Part shown: in pieces, positions 29,617-38,117 of the stretch
Position numbering within the stretch: position 1 is the first letter of the stretch
Layout: each line of letters starts with the position of its first letter
Assembly: GCF_900156095.1 (NCBI RefSeq)
Contig: NZ_FTMJ01000001.1
Coordinates: forward strand, 310,001-374,000
From: Aeromonas sp. RU39B
Lineage (GTDB): Bacteria; Pseudomonadota; Gammaproteobacteria; Enterobacterales; Aeromonadaceae
Direction of reading: 5' to 3'
Length of the DNA: 64,000 nt
Notes under the pieces: generated by a model
What the model saw: only the letters and a program-made list of their open reading frames with translations
Told to the model about the DNA's origin: nothing
Databases searched by the model: none
Program-made: the position numbers and the translations under genes

Positions 29617-31437
29617 TCAGGCGGGGAGTTTGAGCACGATGCGGTCGTTGTCCTGGCGGCGTACCCAGCCGTCCATCTCCATGCGCAGGCAAAAGGGGAT
29701 GGCGTATTTGCGCGACAAGCCGGCCTGGTCTTTAACGTGGGCCATGTTGATCAGCGCGCCGACCTGCTGATCGGCGAGAACGGCGCACACCATCTCGCGA
29801 TAGAGTCCGGCATCAAGGTAGATGCCGCCCTCGAGCAGCACCACGTACTTGAGACGGGCGAGGTTACGCAGCTGCTTTTGCCGCTCGGGCAAGGACAATC
29901 CCATCTGCTCGCCGGCATCTTCACTGACTCCGCCGGGACCGGTTTTGCCCGGCTCATAACCCGCTTTATTCTGACTGCGAACCAGTGCCAATACCGCTTG
30001 GGCAGGGGCGGGCAGATCGTCTTCCGACTCTCCGTCGCCAAGCTGCCACTTCTCATAGTTAAGGCGGATTTTCTGCGCCTCTTTGAGCCCCTTGAGCAGC
30101 ACGCCCATCACATCGCTCTCTACGTGCAGCCGCCAGGAGAGCTCACGTTGACTGAACGCACTGCCGGGCTCGGCCAGCAGGGTCAAGACCGCTTGCTGCT
30201 GATGAGCCAGCCAGTCGGGCTCAATCAACCAACGGCCGCCTTGCACCATGCCAACCGGGATGGCAGGTAGCGCGCTGCTTTCCACATAACCTTGCAGGGC
30301 GAGTTGCAAGCGCGCCGGATGGCAGCCGCTGAGATCGGCGGGCAAGGAGGAGAGCAGGCTATAGAGGGCGCGGCGTTGGTGAGTGGGCACTTCGCCGCTC
30401 CAGGCAACGCGCCCGGCGTGCAGCAACTCGCTGCTGCCGTGGCGGATGATGGCCAGCGGCTGGGCAAAAAAGCACGGCAGGGGGCGCTCTGGTAACAAGC
30501 GGGCCAAGCCTGGCGCAGCCAGCGGCACCAGGGTGGCGCGGCCCTGCCAGGTGCCTACGGCCACTTCAACCTGCTGCTGGCGCGTTGGCGACGGACCCTC
30601 AAGGCGCACCACCAGCTGGCTGGCAGCCAGGCAGTGCGCCTCATCACTGGCCAGACAGTCACCGCGCGATACCTCCTGATGGGGCACCTTTTTTAATCCC
30701 ACCGCCACCCGTGAGGAGGCACTCACTTCGTCGTGTGGCTGGTGATAGGCCTGCAGCGAGCGGATCTGTACGCTGCGCCCGGAGGGGTAGAGGGTCAGCT
30801 TGTCACCCACTCGCAGGGTGCCACCGCGCAGTGTGCCGGTCACCACGGTGCCGGTGCCGTGGGCACTGAACACCCGGTCGATGTAGAGTCGTGCGCCTTG
30901 CTCTTGATCTGCCGCTTGCTTGGGCAGGCTGGTGAGCAGCAACTCACGCAGGGCATCGATATTCAGCCCGGTCAGTGCGCTTACGCTCACCACCTCGGGC
31001 AGCAGACCGACCAGTTCAAACACCTGCTCCTGGATCTGCTCTTCACGTTTTTTGAGCTCATCGGCGCAGACCAGATCGCACTTGTTGATGGCGACCACCA
31101 GCCGCTCGATGCCCATGGCGCGGATCACCTGCAGGTGATCGCGGGTCATCGGCATCCAGCCCTCGTCGGCCGCCACCACCAGCAGCACCAGATCCAGACT
31201 CCACATGCCGGCGACCATGTTGCGGATATAGCGCTCATGGCCCGGTACGTCGATCACCCCGACCGGATTGCCCGCCGCGTCGGCGAAGTGGGCAAAACCG
31301 AGATCCTGGGTCATGCCGATAGCCTGCTCGTGGGCCCGAGCCGTGGTGATACCGGTCAGCGCCTTGATAAGCGTGGTTTTGCCGTGGTCAACGTGGCCGG
31401 CGACACCAATCACACCGCGATAGTGCTGCGCACTCAT
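29617..31437 (-). CDS. selB: selenocysteine-specific elongation factor SelB
   Basis: GTPase of 606 residues (E. coli SelB 614) that carries Sec-tRNA to the ribosome at mRNAs with a SECIS hairpin. The G1 motif is VAGHVDHGKTTLI (about 12-24), then GMTQDLGFAHF, G3 IDVPGHERYIRNMVAG and G4 VAINKCDLV. Domains II and III follow, and the C-terminal half is the winged-helix array that binds the SECIS (LSWRLHVESDVMGVLLKGL, GLSRKYAIPFCLRMEMDGWV). The frame is intact. It overlaps selA by ATGA. In this window its partner tRNA has anticodon ACA, so it should deliver selenocysteine to UGU rather than UGA. Confidence 0.94.
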   Translation of the reverse strand: MSAQHYRGVIGVAGHVDHGKTTLIKALTGITTARAHEQAIGMTQDLGFAHFADAAGNPVGVIDVPGHERYIRNMVAGMWSLDLVLLVVAADEGWMPMTRDHLQVIRAMGIERLVVAINKCDLVCADELKKREEQIQEQVFELVGLLPEVVSVSALTGLNIDALRELLLTSLPKQAADQEQGARLYIDRVFSAHGTGTVVTGTLRGGTLRVGDKLTLYPSGRSVQIRSLQAYHQPHDEVSASSRVAVGLKKVPHQEVSRGDCLASDEAHCLAASQLVVRLEGPSPTRQQQVEVAVGTWQGRATLVPLAAPGLARLLPERPLPCFFAQPLAIIRHGSSELLHAGRVAWSGEVPTHQRRALYSLLSSLPADLSGCHPARLQLALQGYVESSALPAIPVGMVQGGRWLIEPDWLAHQQQAVLTLLAEPGSAFSQRELSWRLHVESDVMGVLLKGLKEAQKIRLNYEKWQLGDGESEDDLPAPAQAVLALVRSQNKAGYEPGKTGPGGVSEDAGEQMGLSLPERQKQLRNLARLKYVVLLEGGIYLDAGLYREMVCAVLADQQVGALINMAHVKDQAGLSRKYAIPFCLRMEMDGWVRRQDNDRIVLKLPA

Positions 31438-32816
31438 GGTTGCACCTCGGCCGTGGTGCCGGCCAGCAGGCGGGTGAGCTGGCTGGTGAGCAGCGGCAGA
31501 TCACCCGGCAGCAAGGTGGCCATATTGAGCAGCACCGACTGCTGGCGCACGGTGGCAATCACCGGCACCGGCAGGGCGCGCAGGGCATCGTGCAGTTGCT
31601 GCGCCGGGCGCGGGTCAATGATTTCAAGAGCCAGCGCCGGATAGAACTGATCAGGCAGGGTGCCACCACCGACCACCAGCTGGGCCGGAACCTGGCGCAG
31701 TCGTCCCGGCAGGGCGCGCAGCAGGGCGCTGGCGTGCTCTTGCATCGCTTCGGCGTTGCAGACAGTGCGCTGGGCAATCCCTTCACCGCGTGGGTCGCGG
31801 TTAAGTTTGTGGATCAGCATCCGCTCAAGCAGGGAGTAGACGATGCGGCTGGGGCGAAACGCCCGCATCATGGGGTGTTTTTCCAGACGGGCAATCAGAT
31901 CGGCGCGCCCACTCACCATGCCAGCCTGTGGGCCGCCCAGCAGCTTGTCACCGGAGTAGCAGACCAGATGAGCCCCCGCCTTGAGGTAGTGGCGCACCGA
32001 TGGCTCTTCGTCGGTGAAGGTCTCGGTGGTGAGTCCCGAGCCCTGATCCACCGCCAGCAGCACATGGGGTGGCAGGGCGCGGGCCAGTTCGTGAATATCC
32101 GGCGATTCGGTAAAGCCGCGAATGGCGAAGTTGGAGCGGTGCACCATCAAGACCAGCGCGGTCTGCTCGGTGATGGCGTTGAGGTAGTCCTCGGCGGTGG
32201 TGATGTTGGTGGTGCCCACCTCCACCAGCTTGGCGCCAGAGAGCGCCAGAATATCGGGAATGCGAAAGCCGCCGCCAATCTGGATCTGCTCGCCGCGCGA
32301 GACGATCACCTCGCGCCCGGCCGCCAGAGTTTGCAGCATCAGCAGCACGGCGGCAGCATTGTTGTTGACCACCAGCGACTCTTCGGCGCCGGTCAGGCAG
32401 CCGAGCAGGCGGGCAATTAACCCCTTGCGCTCACCGCGTTTGCCCTGGTTCAAACTCAGCTCCAGATTGTTGTAGCTGGTGTTGAGCTCGCGCACCTCGT
32501 CCCACAGGGCCGGATGCAGCGGCGAGCGACCAAGGTTGGTGTGGATCACGGTGCCGGTGGCGTTGATAACGCGGGTCTGCCGCTGGCGCAGGTGGTGCTG
32601 GCAGCGGGCGCTCAAGCGCTCATCAAGGGGGATGGCCGCCACGCCGAGCTCGCGAAATGCCGGCAACTGGCGAATTGCCGCCAGCTCTTCACGCACCAGC
32701 TCGGTGACCAGTGGCCGGCTCAAGGCCGCGATAAAGGGTTGTAGAAACTCCCGCTGCAGCAGTTGCTCAACCTGGGGAAGCTGGTAATCAATTCGAGTGG
32801 GTTCTGACATCGCCAT
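31434..32816 (-). CDS. selA: L-seryl-tRNA(Sec) selenium transferase SelA
   Basis: PLP enzyme of 460 residues (E. coli 463) that converts Ser-tRNA(Sec) to Sec-tRNA(Sec) with selenophosphate. The PLP lysine is K291 in CYSGDKLLGGPQAG. Other SelA motifs are INATGTVIHTNLGRSPL, LVVNNNAAAVLLML and VSRGEQIQIGGGFRIPDI. The start is ATG 32816 or 32810 (MAMSEP); an in-frame extension to 32927 has no SelA-like sequence. The frame is complete, which argues that the selenocysteine pathway is still under selection. selD is not in the window. Confidence 0.93.
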   Translation of the reverse strand: MAMSEPTRIDYQLPQVEQLLQREFLQPFIAALSRPLVTELVREELAAIRQLPAFRELGVAAIPLDERLSARCQHHLRQRQTRVINATGTVIHTNLGRSPLHPALWDEVRELNTSYNNLELSLNQGKRGERKGLIARLLGCLTGAEESLVVNNNAAAVLLMLQTLAAGREVIVSRGEQIQIGGGFRIPDILALSGAKLVEVGTTNITTAEDYLNAITEQTALVLMVHRSNFAIRGFTESPDIHELARALPPHVLLAVDQGSGLTTETFTDEEPSVRHYLKAGAHLVCYSGDKLLGGPQAGMVSGRADLIARLEKHPMMRAFRPSRIVYSLLERMLIHKLNRDPRGEGIAQRTVCNAEAMQEHASALLRALPGRLRQVPAQLVVGGGTLPDQFYPALALEIIDPRPAQQLHDALRALPVPVIATVRQQSVLLNMATLLPGDLPLLTSQLTRLLAGTTAEVQP

Positions 32817-32933
32817 ATTCACGTCGCCAAACACAGTGATGGAATATTGAAAGGCACATGGCCTGACAATAGAAACGGGGTTCATGGTGCGCAGTCGCGC
32901 GGTTATTCTTCGGGAAGGGGGAAGCAAGAGAGT

Positions 32934-33025
32934 TGGCGGAAGAGGCTAGAATCGAACTCGCCGAACCCTTCTCGGGTCCCACCGGTTTTGTAGACCGGGG
33001 AGGCCACCAGACCCCATCAACTTCC
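32934..33025 (-). tRNA. selC: selenocysteine tRNA with recoded anticodon ACA
   Basis: 92 nt including the encoded CCA. It starts GGAAG, has a 6-bp D-stem (GGGGTC/GGCCTC) with a 4-nt TGGT loop, anticodon stem CCGGT/ACCGG, loop CTACAAA, a long variable arm (GGACCC/GGGTTC), T-loop TTCGATT, discriminator G and CCA. The long D-stem and variable arm identify tRNA-Sec. The anticodon (32989-32991) is ACA, not UCA: one T-to-A change at position 34, so it should read UGU. Oddities: the acceptor 5' strand GGAAGTTG faces a strand ending CTCTTCC, leaving U-U and U-C mismatches. The T-stem GCGAG/CTAGC has a G-A mismatch, and the 3' strand is one base short of the canonical 13-bp helix. Confidence 0.93.
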
Positions 33026-33158
33026 GCATGGCGCCCATTGTCTGGAAATCAACAAAGGGACTCAACGTTTATGTTTTCTGTTGTAACGTTCTTTTGATTC
33101 AGGTCAGTTTCGATCTGCCCTGCAGGCCTTGCCGTGCCATTGTTACGCTAGATGCACC

Positions 33159-33183
33159 AAAAAATCGCCCCCAAACGGGGGCG
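33159..33183 (-). terminator. terminator after hycI
   Basis: Read on the minus strand, CGCCCCC-GTTT-GGGGGCG is followed by ATTTTTT. It ends the hyc operon before the selC-selA-selB group. Confidence 0.82.
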
Positions 33184-33195
33184 GTTTCGCGTGCG

Positions 33196-33660
33196 TCAGT
33201 CGCTGTCAGCAAGCGCCAGTGGCGAGCCTTCCTGCCAGCCGGCCAACCGCGCATAAAGGCGATCCACCGCGCTCGATACCATCTCGGTGAGCGGGAACGA
33301 GAACGCCACGATAGCCGGTTGAATGCCGATAAACACCACCTCGGGCACGAAGGTTTTCAGCTCATCGATGAGAAAGTTAAGCGGCATATTGTGGGTCGAG
33401 AAGATAAACATGTCGGCGATGGTCTCGCTGTCTATCTCGCGCACCAGTCCGGCCGGCTCGCCCATCTCGGCGGCGTCAACCAGCACCACCCGCGACGGAG
33501 CCAGGGTGCGGATCGCGTGCATCTGCATCTCGGGGGCTGAGCCCCCGTCGATCACCTGCCAGCCGGGCAGCGGCGCGGCGGCCAATCGCTCGGCCAGCAG
33601 CGGACCGGCGCCATCGTCGCCCATCATGCTGTTTCCGACGGTCAGGATGAGGTTGCTCAT
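33196..33660 (-). CDS. hycI: hydrogenase 3 maturation endopeptidase HycI
   Basis: Protease of 154 residues that removes the C-terminal tail of HycE after nickel insertion. Nickel-sensing residues D16 (GDDGAG), D62 (LVDAAEMG) and H90 (STHNMP) fall at the same positions as in E. coli HycI. The start codon shares one base with the hycH stop (TGATG). Its substrate, HycE, carries the expected 32-residue tail. Confidence 0.94.
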   Translation of the reverse strand: MSNLILTVGNSMMGDDGAGPLLAERLAAAPLPGWQVIDGGSAPEMQMHAIRTLAPSRVVLVDAAEMGEPAGLVREIDSETIADMFIFSTHNMPLNFLIDELKTFVPEVVFIGIQPAIVAFSFPLTEMVSSAVDRLYARLAGWQEGSPLALADSD

Positions 33661-34067
33661 CAGCGGCTCCTCAGCATCAGGTACATGTGTGGATCACGGT
33701 GCAGCGCGGCGAGCTGATCCATAAAGGCCTCGGTCCAACCGCGCTCCTCGTCGGTCAGATCGGCCGCACGCAGGCGATCGAAGGCACACGCCAGCATATG
33801 GCAGTGCTCGCGATAGATGGTCACTTCCCCGAAGGTCAGAAACCCTTCCATCTTGCGCCGCGCTTCGCTGCCGGCCGGCAGCTTGGCCACCCACTCGCGA
33901 TAGGCATCGCGCGGGCAGACAATGTCGGCCTTGAGGCAGTCGACAATCCCCAGATGGTGGCCGATGGCGAGGCTGTAGTACATCACCGATTTGGCCTCTT
34001 CCGGTACGTCGAATTTCTCGTCGACGAACTTGCGGCTCAGGCGATAAAACAGCACTTGCTCACTCAT
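33660..34067 (-). CDS. hycH: formate hydrogenlyase maturation protein HycH
   Basis: Protein of 135 residues matching E. coli HycH in size, position and content ([55 protein letters not shown]). HycH is needed for maturation of the hydrogenase 3 large subunit; its biochemical role is not firmly known. Overlaps hycG by ATGA. Confidence 0.92.
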   Translation of the reverse strand: MSEQVLFYRLSRKFVDEKFDVPEEAKSVMYYSLAIGHHLGIVDCLKADIVCPRDAYREWVAKLPAGSEARRKMEGFLTFGEVTIYREHCHMLACAFDRLRAADLTDEERGWTEAFMDQLAALHRDPHMYLMLRSR

Positions 34068-34864
34068 GCCGCGCTCCCGGAACGGTTCAGGCAGAGGTTG
34101 GCGAGGTTGGCCACAATCTCGGACAGACGCGGATCGTCGCGGCGCTCCAGATAACGGCGCAGATCGCCATCGACCGTGTCGGGAGTGGCCTTCTCCAGCA
34201 CCTCAAGGAACTCATCGCTGATGATGCGCCCTTGGCGATAACCGGCCAGACGGCGTGCTTCGCGCTCGACCATCACCCGGATCTCCTGAGGAATACCGGT
34301 GTGGCGCAGTTCAACCCGGCTGCCGGCAGCCACGTCGGTGTGCTTGGCCTTGAGTTTTTGATCAAGCAGGCCGAGTGCCACGGCAAAGCCATAAAGGGTT
34401 GCGGCCGGCGTCGGCGGACAGCCCGGAATATAGACATCGACCGGCACGATTTTGTCGGTGCCGCCCCAGACGCAGTAGAGGTCGTGGAAGATGCCGCCGT
34501 CGCAGCCACAAGCGCCGTAAGCGATGCAGATCTTGGGATCAGGCGCCGCTTCATAGGCGCGCAGAGCTGGCATGCGCATGGCGCGGGTTACCGCACCGGT
34601 AAACAGCAGGATGTCGGCGTGGCGCGGCGAGGCCACCACCTTGATGCCGAAACGCTCGGCATCAAACAGCGGGGTGATGGCGGCAAAGATCTCGATTTCG
34701 CAGGCGTTGCAGCCACCGCAGTCCACCCGGTAGACATAGGCCGAGCGGCGGATCTCTTTAAGCAGGGTGTGCTTGAGGCGGGCGGCGTCCGGGTGCTCGG
34801 CAATCGGCACCGCACGGGTGTGGGCATCGCCCACCAGTGGCTGGATCCCCTTGATGGCACTCAT
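34064..34864 (-). CDS. hycG: hydrogenase 3 small subunit HycG
   Basis: Iron-sulfur subunit of 266 residues related to NuoB. Cysteines for the proximal [4Fe-4S] cluster lie in [23 protein letters not shown] and IPGCPPTP. It faces HycE on the cytoplasmic side. The start is ATG 34864, sharing one base with the hycF stop (TGATG), with GGGAGA upstream; a GTG one codon earlier is less likely. It has a C-terminal extension typical of HycG compared with NuoB. Confidence 0.93.
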   Translation of the reverse strand: MSAIKGIQPLVGDAHTRAVPIAEHPDAARLKHTLLKEIRRSAYVYRVDCGGCNACEIEIFAAITPLFDAERFGIKVVASPRHADILLFTGAVTRAMRMPALRAYEAAPDPKICIAYGACGCDGGIFHDLYCVWGGTDKIVPVDVYIPGCPPTPAATLYGFAVALGLLDQKLKAKHTDVAAGSRVELRHTGIPQEIRVMVEREARRLAGYRQGRIISDEFLEVLEKATPDTVDGDLRRYLERRDDPRLSEIVANLANLCLNRSGSAA

Positions 34865-35415
34865 CACGCATTCTCCCCTTGGTCAGCCGGTTGCAGGTCG
34901 CGGCTGATAAACAGATTTTCCTGGGCCAGCATGCTGCGGCGGCGCTTGCAGGCCGGGCACAGTTGCAGGCGGTCGTGCTCGGGCAGCGGCGTGGCCGACT
35001 GCTTGAGGGTGTCTTGCACCAGCGACACCAGACGCTCGGGGGCGAAATAGTCGCCGCACTCGCCACAGGCGGCGAGCGGGAAGCTCGCCTCTTCGTACAG
35101 GTCGGCCTTGTTGGTCACCGCCAGCTCGAAGGTGGGAGAGAGGGTGATGGCTCGGGTCGGGCAGACCTCTTCGCAGCGGCCGCAGAAGATGCAGCGCGCC
35201 ATCGATATCTCCCAGCGGCGGGTGCCGCTGGCGAGATCGGTTTCCATGATCAGGGCATTGGCCGGGCAGGCCTTGGTGCAGGCGGCGCAGGCGATGCACT
35301 GATCGGCGTTGTATTCCGGCTTGCCGCGAAAATCGTGGTTCACCTCATACGGGGCGAACGGATATTTGGCGACCGGAGTGCCGGCTTTGAGAATGGTCTT
35401 GAACAGCTTGAGCAT
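34864..35415 (-). CDS. hycF: formate hydrogenlyase electron carrier HycF
   Basis: Ferredoxin-like protein of 183 residues (E. coli 180), NuoI-related, with two 4Fe-4S motifs: [12 protein letters not shown] and [13 protein letters not shown] third pair of CxxC motifs near the C-terminus (ACGECGDYF and [10 protein letters not shown]) suggests a small zinc or iron site. It passes electrons between HycB and HycG within the membrane-attached arm. Confidence 0.93.
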   Translation of the reverse strand: MLKLFKTILKAGTPVAKYPFAPYEVNHDFRGKPEYNADQCIACAACTKACPANALIMETDLASGTRRWEISMARCIFCGRCEEVCPTRAITLSPTFELAVTNKADLYEEASFPLAACGECGDYFAPERLVSLVQDTLKQSATPLPEHDRLQLCPACKRRRSMLAQENLFISRDLQPADQGENA

Positions 35416-35424
35416 GATCGCCTC

Positions 35425-37158
35425 TTATTTCAGCGGGGAGCCGGTACGCTCCTGACCGTAACGCTCGATCTCCTTGTAGGAGACCACGGTGGACTTGCCC
35501 TTCTTGGCATCAACCAGGGTGACCCGGTCGGTACAGGAGTAGCAGGGATCCAGGCTGCCAATGATGAGCGGTGCGTCGGCAATGGTGTTACCACGCAGCA
35601 TGTAGCGCAGGGCCGGCCAGTTGGCATAGGTGGCCGCACGGCAGCGCCAGCGGAACAACTTCTGATTGTCACCGGTCATGCTCCAGTGCACGTTCTCGCC
35701 ACGGGGCGCTTCGGTAAAGCCCAGTGCAAACTTGCCCGGTTGGTAGGTAAAGCCTTCGGTGAGCAGCGGACCGGCCGGCAGGTGCTTGAGGCCGTATTCG
35801 ATCATATCGAGGGAGTCGTACAGCTCGTGGATACGCACCAGCACGCGGGACTCGACGTCACCGCCGGTCAGAGAGCGGATCTCCATCGGCAGCTCGCGGT
35901 AGCCGGCAAAGTCGTGCACCCGGCGCACGTCACGAGCGTGACCGCTGGCGCGCACCATGGGGCCGACGCAGCTGAAATCGCGCGCCACCTTGGGATCGAG
36001 ACGGCCGATGCCGACCATCCGCGAGGAGATATTGGCGGTCTCAAGCAGCATGGCGACCAACGGCTTGAGCTCGTCGCGCAGTTCGCGCACCAGCTGGGCA
36101 CCCTTGATCCGGTCTTCCTTCATGATGTCGCGGCGCACGCCACCGATGAGGTTAAGGCCGTAGGTTTTACGGGCACCGGTCAGCAGCTCGGCCAGCGCCA
36201 TCGACTTTTCACGCACCCGGAAGAACTGCATGAAGCCGGTATCAAAACCGGTGAAGTGGCTGGCCAGACCGACGTTGAGCATGTGGCTGTGCAGGCGCTC
36301 GACCTCGAGCAGCACGGCGCGAATCATCTTGGCGCGTGCCGGCACTGCAATGCCGAGGGCGTTCTCTACCGAGGTGGAGTAGGCGACGCTGTGGGTAAAG
36401 CCGCAGATGCCGCACACCCGGTCAGTCAGAAACGCCACTTCGTTGTAACCCATGCGGGTTTCAGCCAGCTTCTCCATGCCGCGGTGGACATAGAACAGGC
36501 GGTAGTCCGCATCGACGATGTCTTCACCATCGACAAATAGGCGAAAGTGACCCGGCTCGTCCGAGGTGATGTGCAAGGGGCCGACCGGCACGATGCGATT
36601 ACCGTCATCCCCCAGCTCGTTGATGAAGGGGTAGGTTTCGGTGTCAGTGGTCGGCATCGGACGCTGGCGGTAGTCCATGGCGTCTTTACGCAGCGGATGC
36701 AAGTCTTGCGGCCAGTCATCGGGCAGGACCAGACGACGCTGGTCGGGCAGACCGACGGCGGTCAGGCCATACATGTCGCGGATCTCGCGCTCGCCCCACA
36801 CGGCGGCAGGGATGGTCGGCGTCAGCGAGGGGTACTCCTGCTCGTTGGCATCAACCAGCACGCGCAGGGTGATCCAGCTCTTGGTGGAGCCCTCAACCGA
36901 GAAGACGTGATAGACGGCGAAGTGGCCGTTGAGGGTCCGCTCGTCGTTGGCAAACGACACCGACAGCCAGCCATCGAGCTGGTGGAACAGGCGACCGGCC
37001 ACCTCGACCAGTGCGGTCGGCTTGACGGTCAGGGTCGCCTGATCGGCGGTTTGCCAGGTCTCTTCGACAATGGCATGCGGGTGGTGACGTCTCAGCTCGG
37101 CGATGGTGTCAGCGCCGATATGCTGGTCGTGGGCAGTGTGTTGATTCATCTGGTTCAT
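35425..37158 (-). CDS. hycE: hydrogenase 3 large subunit HycE
   Basis: [NiFe] catalytic subunit of 577 residues (E. coli 569). The N-terminal 170 residues are the NuoC-like domain, the rest the NuoD-like hydrogenase. Nickel ligands are in DRVCGICGFTH (about 244-254) and DPCYSCTDR (C539 and C542). After R545 a tail of 32 residues (VTLVDAKKGK... ending GSPLK) is the HycI-removed peptide, the same length as in E. coli. The gene follows hycD by 2 bases. It makes H2 from the electrons released by FdhF. Confidence 0.95.
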   Translation of the reverse strand: MNQMNQHTAHDQHIGADTIAELRRHHPHAIVEETWQTADQATLTVKPTALVEVAGRLFHQLDGWLSVSFANDERTLNGHFAVYHVFSVEGSTKSWITLRVLVDANEQEYPSLTPTIPAAVWGEREIRDMYGLTAVGLPDQRRLVLPDDWPQDLHPLRKDAMDYRQRPMPTTDTETYPFINELGDDGNRIVPVGPLHITSDEPGHFRLFVDGEDIVDADYRLFYVHRGMEKLAETRMGYNEVAFLTDRVCGICGFTHSVAYSTSVENALGIAVPARAKMIRAVLLEVERLHSHMLNVGLASHFTGFDTGFMQFFRVREKSMALAELLTGARKTYGLNLIGGVRRDIMKEDRIKGAQLVRELRDELKPLVAMLLETANISSRMVGIGRLDPKVARDFSCVGPMVRASGHARDVRRVHDFAGYRELPMEIRSLTGGDVESRVLVRIHELYDSLDMIEYGLKHLPAGPLLTEGFTYQPGKFALGFTEAPRGENVHWSMTGDNQKLFRWRCRAATYANWPALRYMLRGNTIADAPLIIGSLDPCYSCTDRVTLVDAKKGKSTVVSYKEIERYGQERTGSPLK

Positions 37159-37160
37159 GG

Positions 37161-38114
37161 TCAGATCCGGGCCAGGTAGGCGACAAGGGCCAGCACGGCA
37201 ATGCCGAGGCCGTAACGGGTCAGCAGGTGAGTTTTGACAAAACGGGTACGCGCCATGGCGTTCTCAATCAGGCCGGCGAGCAGGAAGGCCACCACCAGTT
37301 TGAGCAGCAGCACGGCGGCGGCGCCGATCAGGCTGCCAACGTGCCACTGCACGGCGCGGCCAAAGGGCAGGAACAGGGCAAAGAACAGCTGCACCACCAC
37401 CAGTTGCTTGAGACCGAGGGAGAGCTTGATGAGTGCGAGGCTCGAACCCGAGTACTCGGTGAGCGGGCCTTCTTGCAGCTCTTGCTCGGCTTCGGCGCAG
37501 TCAAACGGCAGTTTGCCCATTTCGACAAACACCGCAAAGGCGCAGGCCAGTGCCGCCAGCAGCGCTGCCAGCGGCGCAGTCAGAGTGTGCTCGGCCATGT
37601 AGGTGCTGATGTTGCCAAGGTCAAAGCTGCCGGCCATCATCGCCATCACAAAGCACGACAACACCAGGATCGGCTCGACCAGGATGCCCAGGGTCAGCTC
37701 GCGGCTGGCACCGACACCGGCAAACAGGCTGCCGTTATCCAGACCCGCCAGCGAGAAGAAGAAGCGGAACACCGCAAACAGGTAGATGTCGGTGATAAGA
37801 TCGCCGGCGATCGGGAAGGGCGATTGCTGGGTCAGGGTCGGCAGGGCCATCGCAATCAACAGCAAGGTCACCAGCAGCACCCACGGCATGGCCAGCGACA
37901 CCAGCGTGACGCTTTGCGGCATCACGGCCTGGCGGCGCAGCAGCTTGGCGATATCGCGATAATCCTGCAACAGCCCCGGGCCTTGACGCGAGTGCATCTT
38001 GGCGCGGATCACCCGGTTAAACCCGGTCGCCAGCGGTGCCAGCGCCAGCATGGCCACCGCTTGGAACAGCGCCAGGGTCAGCATGCCCCAGCTCGGCATT
38101 TCGAGAATTGGCAT
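37161..38114 (-). CDS. hycD: formate hydrogenlyase membrane subunit HycD
   Basis: NuoH-like inner-membrane protein of 317 residues with about eight hydrophobic segments. The conserved loops ARMHSRQGP-like segment AKMHSRQGPGLLQDYRDIAK and ELPFDCAEAEQ-like KLPFDCAEAEQELQEGPLTE anchor the soluble arm. The start is ATG 38114 with GGAG 8 bases upstream; a GTG one codon earlier directly abuts the hycC stop. Confidence 0.93.
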   Translation of the reverse strand: MPILEMPSWGMLTLALFQAVAMLALAPLATGFNRVIRAKMHSRQGPGLLQDYRDIAKLLRRQAVMPQSVTLVSLAMPWVLLVTLLLIAMALPTLTQQSPFPIAGDLITDIYLFAVFRFFFSLAGLDNGSLFAGVGASRELTLGILVEPILVLSCFVMAMMAGSFDLGNISTYMAEHTLTAPLAALLAALACAFAVFVEMGKLPFDCAEAEQELQEGPLTEYSGSSLALIKLSLGLKQLVVVQLFFALFLPFGRAVQWHVGSLIGAAAVLLLKLVVAFLLAGLIENAMARTRFVKTHLLTRYGLGIAVLALVAYLARI

Positions 38115-38117
38115 CAC

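Noticed and set aside
29468..29692. Small frame past the selB stop
   Set aside because: It overlaps the selB end in another frame and has no protein features.
32934..33025. Reading the tRNA as an ordinary tRNA-Cys or tRNA-Val from its ACA anticodon
   Set aside because: The 6-bp D-stem with 4-nt loop, the long variable arm and the position beside selA-selB identify tRNA-Sec.
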